This document shows positions 42,974 through 51,276 of a stretch of 64,000 nt of DNA, piece after piece; position 1 is the first letter of the stretch; every line of letters begins with the position of its first letter. Made by a program: the position numbers and the translations under genes. Under the pieces are notes generated by a model. It worked only from the letters and a program-made list of their open reading frames with translations, did not search any database and was not told where the DNA came from. The stretch spans positions 1 through 64,000 of the forward strand of contig CAZCLF010000003.1 in assembly GCA_964499485.1 (NCBI GenBank). The letters run 5' to 3'. This DNA comes from Ga0074130 sp964499485 (GTDB lineage Bacteria > Pseudomonadota > Gammaproteobacteria > Burkholderiales > Rhodocyclaceae).

Positions 42974-43189
42974 ATGAGTATCGGCGGTCAGCTAATGGGA
43001 GAGATGTACTTGGTGATTGGCTGGCTGCTTGCCGCAGGTGCCTTCGCTTATCTGGCGATGAAGCTGGAGACAATGCCACCCGGTCAGCGCAAGAAACTGC
43101 CGACCTTCATGCAAAGCAAGGGCAGCTGTCTGCTGGTGGCCTTGCTCATGCTCATCATGGCAGTCGCTAAAAATTTCAAAATTTGGTAA
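42974..43189 (+). CDS. small membrane protein of unknown function
   Basis: A 71-residue protein with two hydrophobic helices (about 10-29, LMGEMYLVIGWLLAAGAFAY region, and about 50-66, GSCLLVALLMLIMAVAK). The loop between is basic (PGQRKKLPTF). I know no family. It lies 61 bp after the FliL-like gene and 6 bp before the next membrane protein gene, so the three may be co-transcribed. The start has AGGCAGAGA about 8 bp upstream. Confidence 0.6.
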   Translation: MSIGGQLMGEMYLVIGWLLAAGAFAYLAMKLETMPPGQRKKLPTFMQSKGSCLLVALLMLIMAVAKNFKIW

Positions 43190-43195
43190 CTGCGT

Positions 43196-43747
43196 ATGGG
43201 TGAGCACGAGGAAGTGACTGACATTGAGTCAACTCCGGTACCAGCGCTGAATCTTGAGGGTGACTGCTGGACAATTCCAGCTATTTACAACGGCCAAGGT
43301 TCGGTTGGGCTATGGCAGGCACTAGGGGCTGCTCTCTGCCTTTTTTTGATTTATCAAGCCTACGCAAGAGGGGCTGTAGGGATTAACTTGTTCATCGGTT
43401 TAGAGATATTCATCGTCCTAGCGTTTGCCCTTCGTTGGTCCCTTTTGCAGACACATACTGAAATTGATTTCGCTGCAGGTGTTTTGCGGCAATGCTATGC
43501 GCGGCATCCAATGCAGAAGCAGGTTGAGATTCCTCTCGGGCAATTCAAGACGGTGCTTTCTCTGCTGCATTCGTCCACTGAGGGACCAAGGGGTATTACT
43601 GTTGAGTTGAGCGTGCTGGGGCAGGCTGTTTGCCTCACGTGGATTGATTACGTAGGGGGAGGTGGTTTGCCTGTAGAGCAGGCGAAATTGCTTCGAGAAA
43701 AGCTTGCGAGTGCATTGGGTCTTAGGGATATGGGGCTGATTGGCTAG
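43196..43747 (+). CDS. membrane protein of unknown function
   Basis: A 183-residue protein with two hydrophobic helices (about 39-56 and 62-80) and a C-terminal soluble domain of mainly beta character (TEIDFAAGVLRQCYARH; EIPLGQFKTVLSLL). The layout resembles small bacterial PH-like or YcxB-type membrane proteins, but I cannot assign a family. The sequence is more AT-rich than its neighbours. It follows the 71-residue membrane protein by 6 bp; its 3' end overlaps the convergent GIY-YIG gene by 26 bp. Confidence 0.62.
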   Translation: MGEHEEVTDIESTPVPALNLEGDCWTIPAIYNGQGSVGLWQALGAALCLFLIYQAYARGAVGINLFIGLEIFIVLAFALRWSLLQTHTEIDFAAGVLRQCYARHPMQKQVEIPLGQFKTVLSLLHSSTEGPRGITVELSVLGQAVCLTWIDYVGGGGLPVEQAKLLREKLASALGLRDMGLIG

Positions 43748-44015
43748 TTGGTGAAGACCATGCCGTCAGCCATTGTTGTTTAGCCTGCTTTGGTTGCTTC
43801 TTTAGCGCTACTTCCACCTTCAACGCCTCCGACCGCGAGCCACACTCGCGGAATCCCACCAGCCTGATTGGCTTCTTCATGCGCGTGTAGCGTGCGCCTT
43901 TGCCGGCGACATGTTCGGCGTAGCGGCGCTCCACATCGGTGGTGATGCCTGTGTAGAGCGAGCCGTCATCACACTCGATCAGGTAGAGGTACCAGACCTG
44001 TTCTGCCTTGCTCAT
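43722..44015 (-). CDS. GIY-YIG domain protein (YhbQ/UPF0213-like)
   Basis: A 97-residue single-domain GIY-YIG nuclease-like protein. The core motif is YLYLIECDDGSLYTGIT, followed by ERRYAEH with the conserved Arg and by the family segment KGARYTRMKKPIRLVG. UPF0213 proteins such as YhbQ are of uncertain function; a role in DNA repair has been proposed. It overlaps the upstream ABC ATPase gene by 1 bp and the convergent membrane protein gene by 26 bp. Confidence 0.9.
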   Translation of the reverse strand: MSKAEQVWYLYLIECDDGSLYTGITTDVERRYAEHVAGKGARYTRMKKPIRLVGFRECGSRSEALKVEVALKKQPKQAKQQWLTAWSSPTSQSAPYP

Positions 44016-44755
44016 TAGTGCCGCAGAATCTTGGCCAAGAATTGCTGTGCGCGTTCTGACTTAGGCTGGCTGAAGAAGTCTGCACTTGGTGCGTCTTCCA
44101 CAATGCGCCCAGCGTCCATGAAGATCACGCGGCTAGCCACGTTCTTGGCGAAGCCCATTTCGTGCGTCACGCAAAGCATGGTCATGCCTTCTTTAGCCAA
44201 CTCGCTCATCACATCCAGCACTTCTGAAATCATCTCCGGGTCTAGCGCCGAGGTGGGCTCGTCAAACAGCATGCACACCGGGTCCATTGCCAAGGCTCTG
44301 GCAATTGCCACGCGCTGCTGCTGACCACCGGAGAGCTCGCCGGGCATGGCGTTGGCAAAGCCATCCATGCCGACACGCGCGAGTAATGTGTGTGCCTTGG
44401 CCTCAGCGTCTTCCTTTCGCTTACCCAATACCTTGATCGGCGCCAGCGTCAGGTTGTCGAGGACGGACAGATGCGGGAACAGCTCAAAGTGCTGGAACAC
44501 CATGCCGACTTTGCTGCGCAGTGCCTGCAAATTCGCTTCGCCTTTTTCCGTGGTGGTGGTGAGGGTAATGCCATCAACCACAATGCCGCCTTGCTGAAAT
44601 GGCTCCAGGCCATTGAGCGTGCGGATCAGCGTGCTCTTACCCGAGCCGGAGGGACCGCAGACCACAACGATCTCGCCCTTGCCGACTTCAAGCGAGCAGT
44701 CGTGCAGCACCTGCTTGGTGCCGTACCACTTGGAAAGATTGCGTATAGAGATCAT
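44015..44755 (-). CDS. polar amino-acid ABC transporter, ATP-binding protein (GltL/AapP-like)
   Basis: A 246-residue ABC ATPase. Walker A is GPSGSGKST, the signature is LSGGQQQRVAIARAL, Walker B is CMLFDEPTSALDPE and the H-loop is VTHEMGFAK. The sequence is closest in feel to GltL, the glutamate/aspartate transporter ATPase of E. coli. The partner binding protein and permeases lie in the opposite direction across a 152-bp intergenic region, unlike the usual aapJQMP order where the ATPase gene is last. Confidence 0.92.
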   Translation of the reverse strand: MISIRNLSKWYGTKQVLHDCSLEVGKGEIVVVCGPSGSGKSTLIRTLNGLEPFQQGGIVVDGITLTTTTEKGEANLQALRSKVGMVFQHFELFPHLSVLDNLTLAPIKVLGKRKEDAEAKAHTLLARVGMDGFANAMPGELSGGQQQRVAIARALAMDPVCMLFDEPTSALDPEMISEVLDVMSELAKEGMTMLCVTHEMGFAKNVASRVIFMDAGRIVEDAPSADFFSQPKSERAQQFLAKILRH

Positions 44756-44907
44756 GGCGAAACCATATCACAGGCGCAGTTGTGTTTAAAAAGCATGGAG
44801 TCCCGAGCAGGGACGAACCGTAGTTGTGACCAATGGAAATCCCTGTGGGGCCCTCTTCCTACGGGAAGGGGGCTAGGGGGAAGGCATTATTTGCTATTGT
44901 TGAGGCC

Positions 44908-45933
44908 ATGAGAAAAGTCCTTCCGTCCCTGCTGCTGTCTATTGCCACCCTCTGTGTTGCGCTGCCTGCTCAAGCTGGCAAGACGGTCGATGCCATTCGT
45001 GCGCGTGGCCAGCTCGCGTGTGGCGTGAGTACCGGCGTTGCCGGCTTTTCGGCGGCGGATAGCAAGGGCGAGTGGCGTGGCATGGATGTGGATGTGTGCC
45101 GGGCGCTGGCGGCGGCCGTATTGAAGGACCCGACCAAAGTGCGCTGGTCGCCGCTCACGTCGCAACAACGCTTCACCGCCCTGCAGTCGGGCGAGATCGA
45201 CATCCTCTCGCGTAATACCACCTGGACGCTGGGGCGCGATGCGGGGCAGGGGCTGGTGTATGCCGGTTATGTGTTTATCGACGGGCAGGGCTTTCTGGTG
45301 CACAAGCGCAGCGGTGTGACGTCGGCCAAGCAGCTCAATGGCGCCGAGATTTGCGTGCAGACCGGCACCACCACCGAACGCAACCTCGCCGAATACGCCC
45401 GCGCCAACAAGATTCAATTTAAAACGCTGATGTTTGAAAATCTGCGCGCTGTGCTCAAGGCCTTCTTCAGCGGCCGCTGCCAAGCGTTCACGGCCGATGC
45501 CTCCGCGCTGGCGAGTATCCGCGCCAATGACTCTGGCAAGCCTGAGGACTATGTTGTCCTGTCCGACCGTATCTCCAAAGAGCCGCTGGGACCAGTGGTA
45601 CGGCGTGGCGATGAGGATTGGTTCTCCATCGTGCGTTGGACATTGTTTGCGCTGCTGGAGGCCGAGGAGCGTGGCATCACGCAAGCCAATGTTGATCTGA
45701 TTCGCGACAGCACCAGCGACCCTGCCGTGATGCGCCTGCTTGGCGTGAGCGAGGATGTGGGCAAGCCACTGGGACTGGATAAAGAGTGGGTCTATCGCAT
45801 GATCAAGGCGGTGGGTAACTACGGCGAAATCTTCGAGCGTAATGTCGGCCCCAACTCGCTGCTACAGCTGCCGCGCGGTATCAATGCCTTGCCGCGGGAT
45901 GGTGGGGTCATGTATTCCCCGCCGCTCCGGTGA
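44908..45933 (+). CDS. aapJ: general L-amino-acid ABC transporter, substrate-binding protein (AapJ/BztA-like)
   Basis: A 341-residue periplasmic binding protein. The signal peptide is cut after about A23 (ALPAQA/GKTV). The family-3 solute-binding fold shows QLACGVSTGVAGFSAADSKG near the start and GEIDILSRNTTWTLGRDAG, both characteristic of AapJ and BztA, which bind many polar L-amino acids. I chose the ATG at 44908, which begins the signal peptide; an upstream in-frame ATG (44833) would bury it. The permease genes follow after 145 bp. Confidence 0.9.
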   Translation: MRKVLPSLLLSIATLCVALPAQAGKTVDAIRARGQLACGVSTGVAGFSAADSKGEWRGMDVDVCRALAAAVLKDPTKVRWSPLTSQQRFTALQSGEIDILSRNTTWTLGRDAGQGLVYAGYVFIDGQGFLVHKRSGVTSAKQLNGAEICVQTGTTTERNLAEYARANKIQFKTLMFENLRAVLKAFFSGRCQAFTADASALASIRANDSGKPEDYVVLSDRISKEPLGPVVRRGDEDWFSIVRWTLFALLEAEERGITQANVDLIRDSTSDPAVMRLLGVSEDVGKPLGLDKEWVYRMIKAVGNYGEIFERNVGPNSLLQLPRGINALPRDGGVMYSPPLR

Positions 45934-46078
45934 ACGCTGCCAATGAACCTACTGCGCGTGCGTATGGCAGCGTTGCGCGGTGCTCGCAGCGTCGCCGTAC
46001 TCAAGTACTGTCTCCTTGCTGCGCTCCGGGCGCCTTGCCCTACGCCCGCTCGCTACGGTTCCTTGGCGGTTTTAAGCT
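45934..46078. repeat. intergenic spacer with inverted-repeat character inside the aap operon
   Basis: These 145 bp within the operon hold the inverted repeat GTACT-CA-AGTAC (45997-46008) flanked by GC-rich segments (GCTCGCAGCGTCGCC before, CTTGCTGCGCTCCGGGC after). The composition resembles dispersed intergenic repeats of proteobacteria, but only one copy is visible here, so repetitiveness is unproven. Confidence 0.3.
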
Positions 46079-47053
46079 ATGAAAATCCGTAACTGGGCAC
46101 TTCAGTTTTTTATCATCGGTGCCGTGCTGCTCGCGCTGTATGGGCTCGCCTCCGTTGTTGCGGCGAAGATGCGCGCCCTTGGCGTGGAGCCGGGCTTTGG
46201 CTTCTTGTGGCAGCGCGCTGGCTTTGATATTGGTGACCGGCTGATTGCCTTTGACGCGGCCGACACCTACGGCCGTGCTTTTCTCGTGGGCTTACTCAAT
46301 ACCGTGCGCGTGGCATTGGTGGCGATTGTCGCCAGTGTCTTGCTCGGTGGCTTGGTCGGGTTAGGGCAGCTGAGCCGCAATCTGCTGGTAGCCAAGCTCA
46401 GTGAAGCGCATGTGGAAATCTTCCGTAATGTCCCCTTGCTGCTGCAGGTACTGATTGTCTATGTACTCTTGATCGGCCGTCTGCCCTTGCCGCATGAGGC
46501 CTGGCAACTGGGGCCGGACATCTGGTTGTCGAAGAGTGGGCTGGCCATCCCGTGGCCAGTGCTCACAGAGACGGGCTGGCTGTTGGATCGCCCACTGTTG
46601 GGGCGCTTCACTTTCACCGGCGGTGCAGTGCTCACACCGGAGTTCATGGCTGTCGCCGTAGCGCTTACCCTCTACACCAGCGCCTACATTGCCGAGACCG
46701 TGCGTGGTGCGGTGCAGTCGGTGCCGCGCGCGCAAAGTGAGGCCGCGTTGGCGATGGGCTTGTCTGATGTGCAGACGTTGCGTCATGTGGTGGTGCCGCA
46801 AGCCCTGCGCAGTATGATCCCGCCGCTGGCGAATCAGCTGCTCAACTTGATCAAGAATTCATCGTTGGCGGTAGCTGTCGGTTATCCCGATCTGGTTGCC
46901 GTGGCCGACACCACGCTCACGCAAAGCGGTCATGCGGTGGAATGCATCGCCATCATCATGGCTGTGTATCTCTTTCTGTCCTTGCTCACTGCCGCGTTGA
47001 TGAGTGCCTGGCATGGCCGTTTGCTACGGCAGCAAGCCGGAGGGCGCGTATGA
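46079..47053 (+). CDS. aapQ: general L-amino-acid ABC transporter, permease (AapQ/BztB-like)
   Basis: A 324-residue inner-membrane permease of the HisMQ family. The characteristic start of the transporter domain is GLLNTVRVALVAIVASVLLG, and the EAA loop is QSEAALAMGLSDVQTLRHVV. The large periplasmic insert between the early helices fits AapQ and BztB, which are longer than simple HisM proteins. Its stop overlaps the ATG of the next permease gene by 4 bp. Confidence 0.92.
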   Translation: MKIRNWALQFFIIGAVLLALYGLASVVAAKMRALGVEPGFGFLWQRAGFDIGDRLIAFDAADTYGRAFLVGLLNTVRVALVAIVASVLLGGLVGLGQLSRNLLVAKLSEAHVEIFRNVPLLLQVLIVYVLLIGRLPLPHEAWQLGPDIWLSKSGLAIPWPVLTETGWLLDRPLLGRFTFTGGAVLTPEFMAVAVALTLYTSAYIAETVRGAVQSVPRAQSEAALAMGLSDVQTLRHVVVPQALRSMIPPLANQLLNLIKNSSLAVAVGYPDLVAVADTTLTQSGHAVECIAIIMAVYLFLSLLTAALMSAWHGRLLRQQAGGRV

Positions 47054-48048
47054 GAAAGTATCTGCGCCCGGAAAACTTCTTGATCGCGGCAGTCCTTGCT
47101 TGGGCAGGTTGGTTGCTGTTCGATTGGGCAGTGCTGCAAGCGGTATTCAGGCCCGATGCAGCTGCCTGCCATGCACTGCAAGGCAACGGCGCCTGCTGGG
47201 GGGTAGTGACTGAAAAATTCCGCGTCATCTTGTTTGGGCGGTATCCACTCGACCAGCAATGGCGGCCACTGGTCGCGTTGCTGTTGATGTTTGGCTTGCT
47301 TGGCGCCAGCGCCATGCCGCATTGTCACGGCAAGCGCTTGCTGGCTGGTTGGGTCCTCGGTTTGCTGCTGGTATTGCTGCTACTCAAGGGCGGATTGTTC
47401 GGGCTCGATAATGTCGATACCCCGCGCTGGGGCGGCCTGCCGCTGACACTGCTGCTCACGCTATTTGGCTTGGGCGGTGCCTTCCCGCTGGCCGTGCTAC
47501 TGGCACTCGGTCGCAATGGACGCTTGCCGGTGCTGCGCTCGCTCTGCACGACCTTCATCGAGATCATTCGCGGTGTACCCTTGGTTGCCGTGCTGTTCAT
47601 GGCCGCTTTCATGTTCCCGCTGTTCATGCCCAAAGGCTGGGAGTTTCCGGCGTTGCTGCGCGTGCTGGTCGGCATCATCCTGTTTGCCGCGGCCTACATG
47701 GCCGAGGTGATTCGTGGTGGTCTGCTCGCCATTCCACGGGGGCAGCATGAAGCCGCACAGGCCCTGGGGTTGAGTTACTGGCAGGTGCAGCTCACGGTGG
47801 TCTTGCCGCAAACCCTGCGCAATGTGCTGCCCTCGTTGATGAACTCCGCAATTGCCCTGTTCAAGGACACCTCGCTCGTCATCATCGTGGGTTTGTTCGA
47901 ACTGACTGGCGCTCTCGGCCTCGCCGTAGATGGCGATCCGCAGTGGCGTGCCTTCGCGCTCGATGGCTACCTCTTCATCGCCTTCATCTACTGGTTGGGT
48001 TGCTTCGCCATGTCGCGTTACAGTCGCGCGTTGGAAAGAGCCACCTGA
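47050..48048 (+). CDS. aapM: general L-amino-acid ABC transporter, permease (AapM/BztC-like)
   Basis: A 332-residue permease, partner of AapQ. The EAA loop is QHEAAQALGLSYWQVQLTVV, and EIIRGVPLVAVLFMAAFMFP is the family motif in the preceding helix. I chose the ATG at 47050, in a 4-bp overlap with aapQ; an earlier in-frame start lies inside aapQ. The ATPase must come from the divergent gltL-like gene or from elsewhere in the genome. Confidence 0.92.
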   Translation: MRKYLRPENFLIAAVLAWAGWLLFDWAVLQAVFRPDAAACHALQGNGACWGVVTEKFRVILFGRYPLDQQWRPLVALLLMFGLLGASAMPHCHGKRLLAGWVLGLLLVLLLLKGGLFGLDNVDTPRWGGLPLTLLLTLFGLGGAFPLAVLLALGRNGRLPVLRSLCTTFIEIIRGVPLVAVLFMAAFMFPLFMPKGWEFPALLRVLVGIILFAAAYMAEVIRGGLLAIPRGQHEAAQALGLSYWQVQLTVVLPQTLRNVLPSLMNSAIALFKDTSLVIIVGLFELTGALGLAVDGDPQWRAFALDGYLFIAFIYWLGCFAMSRYSRALERAT

Positions 48049-48150
48049 GATGACTGTGCATGCCTCCATGGAGCGGGGCAGGTTTGCAGGCATGCAGACA
48101 TCATCTCAGGCGCTCAGGAACGCAGGCGCTTAACTCAGCATCAACAACGC

Positions 48151-48870
48151 TTAGAACTTGTACGCGACACCGACGGTATAGGTGTCTATGTCACTCTTAC
48201 CCGTCGCGCTGTTGCCAAGGTTGTTGTAGCGTGTCCATTCGGCCTTGCCGACCACCTGCTTGTTGAAGTCATAGCTGACGCCAAGCCCGAGCAGTGGGCG
48301 GGTGGAGGACTTGCTGGTGCTGGTTACCGTATTGGCCCCCGTGGCGGAAGCCACGTTGAATTCCGTGTCGGCGAAAATCACACCAGCCTTGCCGTAGGCA
48401 GAGAAACCGTTTTGCAGCGGCAGGATGCCGATGGCGCTGATGGTCCAGCCCTTGACGCGATAGTCACCGTTGAGCGAATCCGCAGCGGGCGCGCTGGCAG
48501 TCGAGTTGAACTTGTATTTGCCGAGCTCGGCAAAGCCCCCTTCAAGGGCGAAGTTTTTGTGGAACTGGTAGCCAAGATTCAGGTTGTAGATGTTGTCGCG
48601 GCGATCAAGCGAGCTGGTGGCGGTCACGCCTTGGCCGGCCAACGTGCTGTCGATGCCGCCGCTGTCCTGTGCGCGATGCCCGATGCCGGCATTGGCGCTG
48701 GCGTACCAGCCTTGATCCTCAGCATGCGCAGCCGAGGCCGAGAGCAGAGCAACCGAAATGGCCACACTGATGACTTTCCATGGCTGGCGGCGGCTGGCTG
48801 GGGAAAGTTCGGTAGTGCCCTTAAAAACTTGATTGACGTCTTGATCGGCGGAATGTTGAAGGTGCTTCAT
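48151..48870 (-). CDS. OmpA-like outer-membrane beta-barrel protein
   Basis: A 239-residue protein. A long N-terminal region precedes a signal segment (VISVAISVALLSASAAHA, cut near residue 50). The mature part starts EDQGWYASANAGIGHRAQDS, with alternating hydrophobic strands (LGYQFHKNFALEGGFAELGK) and a C-terminal aromatic residue (VGVAYKF), as needed for BAM recognition. It fits small eight-stranded barrels of the OmpA transmembrane or OmpW kind. The start at 48870 is supported by AAGGAG 8 bp upstream despite the unusual 31-residue n-region. Confidence 0.82.
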   Translation of the reverse strand: MKHLQHSADQDVNQVFKGTTELSPASRRQPWKVISVAISVALLSASAAHAEDQGWYASANAGIGHRAQDSGGIDSTLAGQGVTATSSLDRRDNIYNLNLGYQFHKNFALEGGFAELGKYKFNSTASAPAADSLNGDYRVKGWTISAIGILPLQNGFSAYGKAGVIFADTEFNVASATGANTVTSTSKSSTRPLLGLGVSYDFNKQVVGKAEWTRYNNLGNSATGKSDIDTYTVGVAYKF

Positions 48871-49235
48871 GGATGTCTCCTTGTTGTGTGCAGTCGTGCT
48901 GCGGAGACAACCTTAAAGCTGCGCGGTCGTGGAACTGTTGCAGGGCGAGGGCCGGATGTAAGCGCGTGTTAGCAGTCGCGGCATGCGTAACAGTTGCAGA
49001 CAACCCTGACGTCAAGCTGGCGGAATGGATGAGGGTAAGGGAGGCTATGTGGATTGAGAGCGATTGAGGCGACGATAAATCACGCTGAGCAGTTACGCAT
49101 AGCCTGAGTTACCTAGAGTGACTAGGCACTCCACCATCGCTACGCAACCTGTGGGTTAAAGATAAACGCCCTTTCTTGCCGCATGCGCCTATGATCCTTG
49201 CAGCGTCCACATTGGGCGAGGTACAGGAGAGCATC
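48871..49235. other. 365-bp intergenic region
   Basis: It holds the ribosome site and presumably the promoter of the leftward barrel gene, and the AGGAGA ribosome site (49225-49230) of the rightward small basic protein. An imperfect hairpin (GAGT...CCTAG-AGTGA-CTAGG...ACTC) lies at 49106-49131. I see no further gene in it. Confidence 0.4.
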
Positions 49236-49364
49236 ATGGCTAAAAGTCAGTTACGTGGTAACAAGGAAGCCAAGAAACCCAAACAAGCGAAAAAGCCAGT
49301 GGCCCCAGCCACCTCGTTTCAGGCACAAACTAAAGCCGCTACGCCTATCAAGACCAAGGGCTGA
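49236..49364 (+). CDS. small basic Lys/Ala-rich protein
   Basis: A 42-residue protein starting MAKSQLRGNKEAKKPKQAKK, then Pro/Ala/Thr-rich, ending KTKG. About a quarter of it is lysine. The start has AGGAGA 5 bp upstream. Similar tiny proteins with an N-terminal RGNKEAKKPK-like motif are, to my memory, recurrent in proteobacteria, with unknown function; nucleic acid binding is possible given the charge. Upstream in-frame codons (from 49176) lack a ribosome site. Confidence 0.65.
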   Translation: MAKSQLRGNKEAKKPKQAKKPVAPATSFQAQTKAATPIKTKG

Positions 49365-49394
49365 GGTCTGTTGGCGTGATCGCCAGGTCTAGGC

Positions 49395-50366
49395 TTACAA
49401 CCATCCGGCTTTCTTGAAGCGGCGGTAGAGAATGAAGCAAATGCCGGTGATCAACGCCAGCGCCGTCGGGTAGCCGTAACGCCATTTCAGTTCGGGCATG
49501 TGTTCAAAGTTCATGCCCCAGATCCCCGCAAACGCTGTTGCCACCGCAAAGATACCGGCCCAGGCGGCGAGTCGCTTGTTCACTTCCCCTTCTTCAATCG
49601 CCACCATCGCGAGATTCACCTGAATGGCGGTAGTGATGGTTTCACGGATGGACTCGATCGACGTATTGATACGGGTCAGATGGTCATACACGTCGCGGTA
49701 GTAGTCTTGCATGCCCTCGCACAGCTTGGGTGGTCGGCCACCAGCGAGCTTGGCGACGGCGTCAAGTAGGGGGGATGCTGCATGTCGCAGCTGCATGACT
49801 TCCAGTTTGAGGTCGTACAGGCTCTCGATATTCTGGCGAGCCTGATTCTTGGCGTGAAAGATTTGCCCCTCGATAATTTCGAGTCGCGTCTCAAACTCTT
49901 CAACGATGGGGAAGTATTGGTCAACAATCGCATCCATCAGTGCGTACAGCACATAGCCTGAGCCGCGTTGTAACAGGTGTGGCTCACGTTCGCAGCGGGT
50001 GCGTACGTTAAGCAGGGCATGTCGGCTTCGGTTGCGTACCGAGAGCAAATAGTTGGGCCCCACAAAAATATGGATTTCACCGCTGAGCAGCGTGTCTTCT
50101 GGCGTGAACTCAATGGTATGCAATACGACAAACAGCGAATCGCCGTACTCTTCAATCTTAGGGCGCTGGTGACCGTGATGGGCATCCTCAACTGCCAATT
50201 CGTGCAGGCCAAATTCTTGGCGCATTTCATCAAGCTCAACATCGTCTGCATCCCGCAATGCAACCCATACAAAGCAGCCCGGCTTGGCAAGGTATTCACT
50301 GATATCAGCCACGGTGATATCAGCCAGCTTGCTCCCTCCCTCATAGGCGACGCAGTTGATCAGCAT
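49395..50366 (-). CDS. corA: CorA family magnesium/cobalt transporter
   Basis: A 323-residue membrane channel. A cytoplasmic alpha/beta funnel domain and long helices (residues about 1-265) precede two C-terminal transmembrane helices. The pore motif GMN is at residues 284-286 (GMNFEHMPE), and the last helix ends in a basic tail (RRFKKAGWL). Length and motifs are normal. CorA takes up Mg2+ and also lets in Co2+ and Ni2+. It is divergent from purN with 62 bp between starts. Confidence 0.94.
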   Translation of the reverse strand: MLINCVAYEGGSKLADITVADISEYLAKPGCFVWVALRDADDVELDEMRQEFGLHELAVEDAHHGHQRPKIEEYGDSLFVVLHTIEFTPEDTLLSGEIHIFVGPNYLLSVRNRSRHALLNVRTRCEREPHLLQRGSGYVLYALMDAIVDQYFPIVEEFETRLEIIEGQIFHAKNQARQNIESLYDLKLEVMQLRHAASPLLDAVAKLAGGRPPKLCEGMQDYYRDVYDHLTRINTSIESIRETITTAIQVNLAMVAIEEGEVNKRLAAWAGIFAVATAFAGIWGMNFEHMPELKWRYGYPTALALITGICFILYRRFKKAGWL

Positions 50367-50428
50367 GGGTGCTCCTTGGTTTTATATGCAGTGACTCGCT
50401 ATTGTGCGGAATTCGGCGACAATTGCTT

Positions 50429-51052
50429 ATGCCGATAAACCCCATGAAACCACTGCGAATCGCCGTTCTTGCCTCTGGCGAGGGGCTCACCTTGCAGGCG
50501 CTGCTGGATGCCATTGCTCGTGGCGAACTGCCGGCCAGTGTTGTGTTGGTAGTGTCCAACAACGCCGACAGTGGCGCCTTGCAGCGTGCAGCAGCGCACG
50601 GTGTGACAGGGGTGTATCTGAGTGCGGCCACTCATCCCGATGCCGAGGCGTTGGACGCGGCGATTGCCGCCGCGCTGCAATCGGCCAGCCCTGATGTGGT
50701 GGTGACGGCCGGTTACATGAAGCGTATTGGCCCGCACGTGTTGGCCTTCGGCAAGGATCGCATGATCAATGTGCATCCCTCGCTGCTGCCCAAGTATGGC
50801 GGGCAGGGCATGTATGACCGCCATGTGCATGCCGCAGTACTGGCAGCGGGAGAGAAAGAGAGCGGGGCGACCGTGCATTTTGTTGAGGGCGATTACGACA
50901 GCGGGCGCTTAATTGCCCAAGCAAAAGTGCCTGTCTTAAATGACGATAGCGTGGAAACACTGGCAGCGCGCGTGAAACAGTGTGAACGCGCCTTGCTGAT
51001 TGAGGTGTTGCGAGCGCGTGCTGAGACAGGTCATTTCAAGGGGCTGACATGA
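50429..51052 (+). CDS. purN: phosphoribosylglycinamide formyltransferase
   Basis: A 207-residue enzyme that transfers a formyl group from 10-formyl-THF to GAR in purine synthesis. The N-terminal motif is RIAVLASGEG, and SNNADSGALQRA follows. The catalytic segment is INVHPSLLPKYGGQGMY, holding the Asn and His, and the last catalytic Asp is in EGDYDSG. Start choice is open between ATG 50429 (MPINPMKP) and ATG 50444 (MKPLRIAV); neither has a strong ribosome site. Its stop overlaps the next small gene by 4 bp. Confidence 0.93.
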   Translation: MPINPMKPLRIAVLASGEGLTLQALLDAIARGELPASVVLVVSNNADSGALQRAAAHGVTGVYLSAATHPDAEALDAAIAAALQSASPDVVVTAGYMKRIGPHVLAFGKDRMINVHPSLLPKYGGQGMYDRHVHAAVLAAGEKESGATVHFVEGDYDSGRLIAQAKVPVLNDDSVETLAARVKQCERALLIEVLRARAETGHFKGLT

Positions 51053-51246
51053 ATATACGCTTGTCACTTTGCCTGCTTATGCTGTCTGCCAGTTTGGCTT
51101 TACCGGCCAGCGCGGGCAATGCCCCGTGGTACCGCTGGGAAAGTAGAATAGATGGCCGTCTTGTGTGTGCGCAGTCTTCGCCCGGCGAAGGTTGGAAGCG
51201 CCTCGCCGGTCCTTTTGTTGATGCTGCCTGTCGGCGGCCCCGCTAA
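51049..51246 (+). CDS. small secreted protein of unknown function
   Basis: A 65-residue protein with a signal peptide (LSLCLLMLSASLALPASA) and a mature part of about 40 residues: APWYRWESRIDGRLVCAQ, SPGEGWKRL and a second Cys near the end (VDAACRR), so one disulfide is possible. It starts within the purN stop (ATGA overlap) and is surely co-translated. I recognise it only as a short conserved-looking periplasmic protein; function unknown. Confidence 0.7.
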   Translation: MNIRLSLCLLMLSASLALPASAGNAPWYRWESRIDGRLVCAQSSPGEGWKRLAGPFVDAACRRPR

Positions 51247-51276
51247 ACCGCCATTTAAATAGTTCCCCCATTCTGT

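Noticed and set aside
48873..49067. 64-codon plus-strand frame before the small basic protein
   Set aside because: It lacks a ribosome site and overlaps the promoter region of the barrel gene; no domain is visible.
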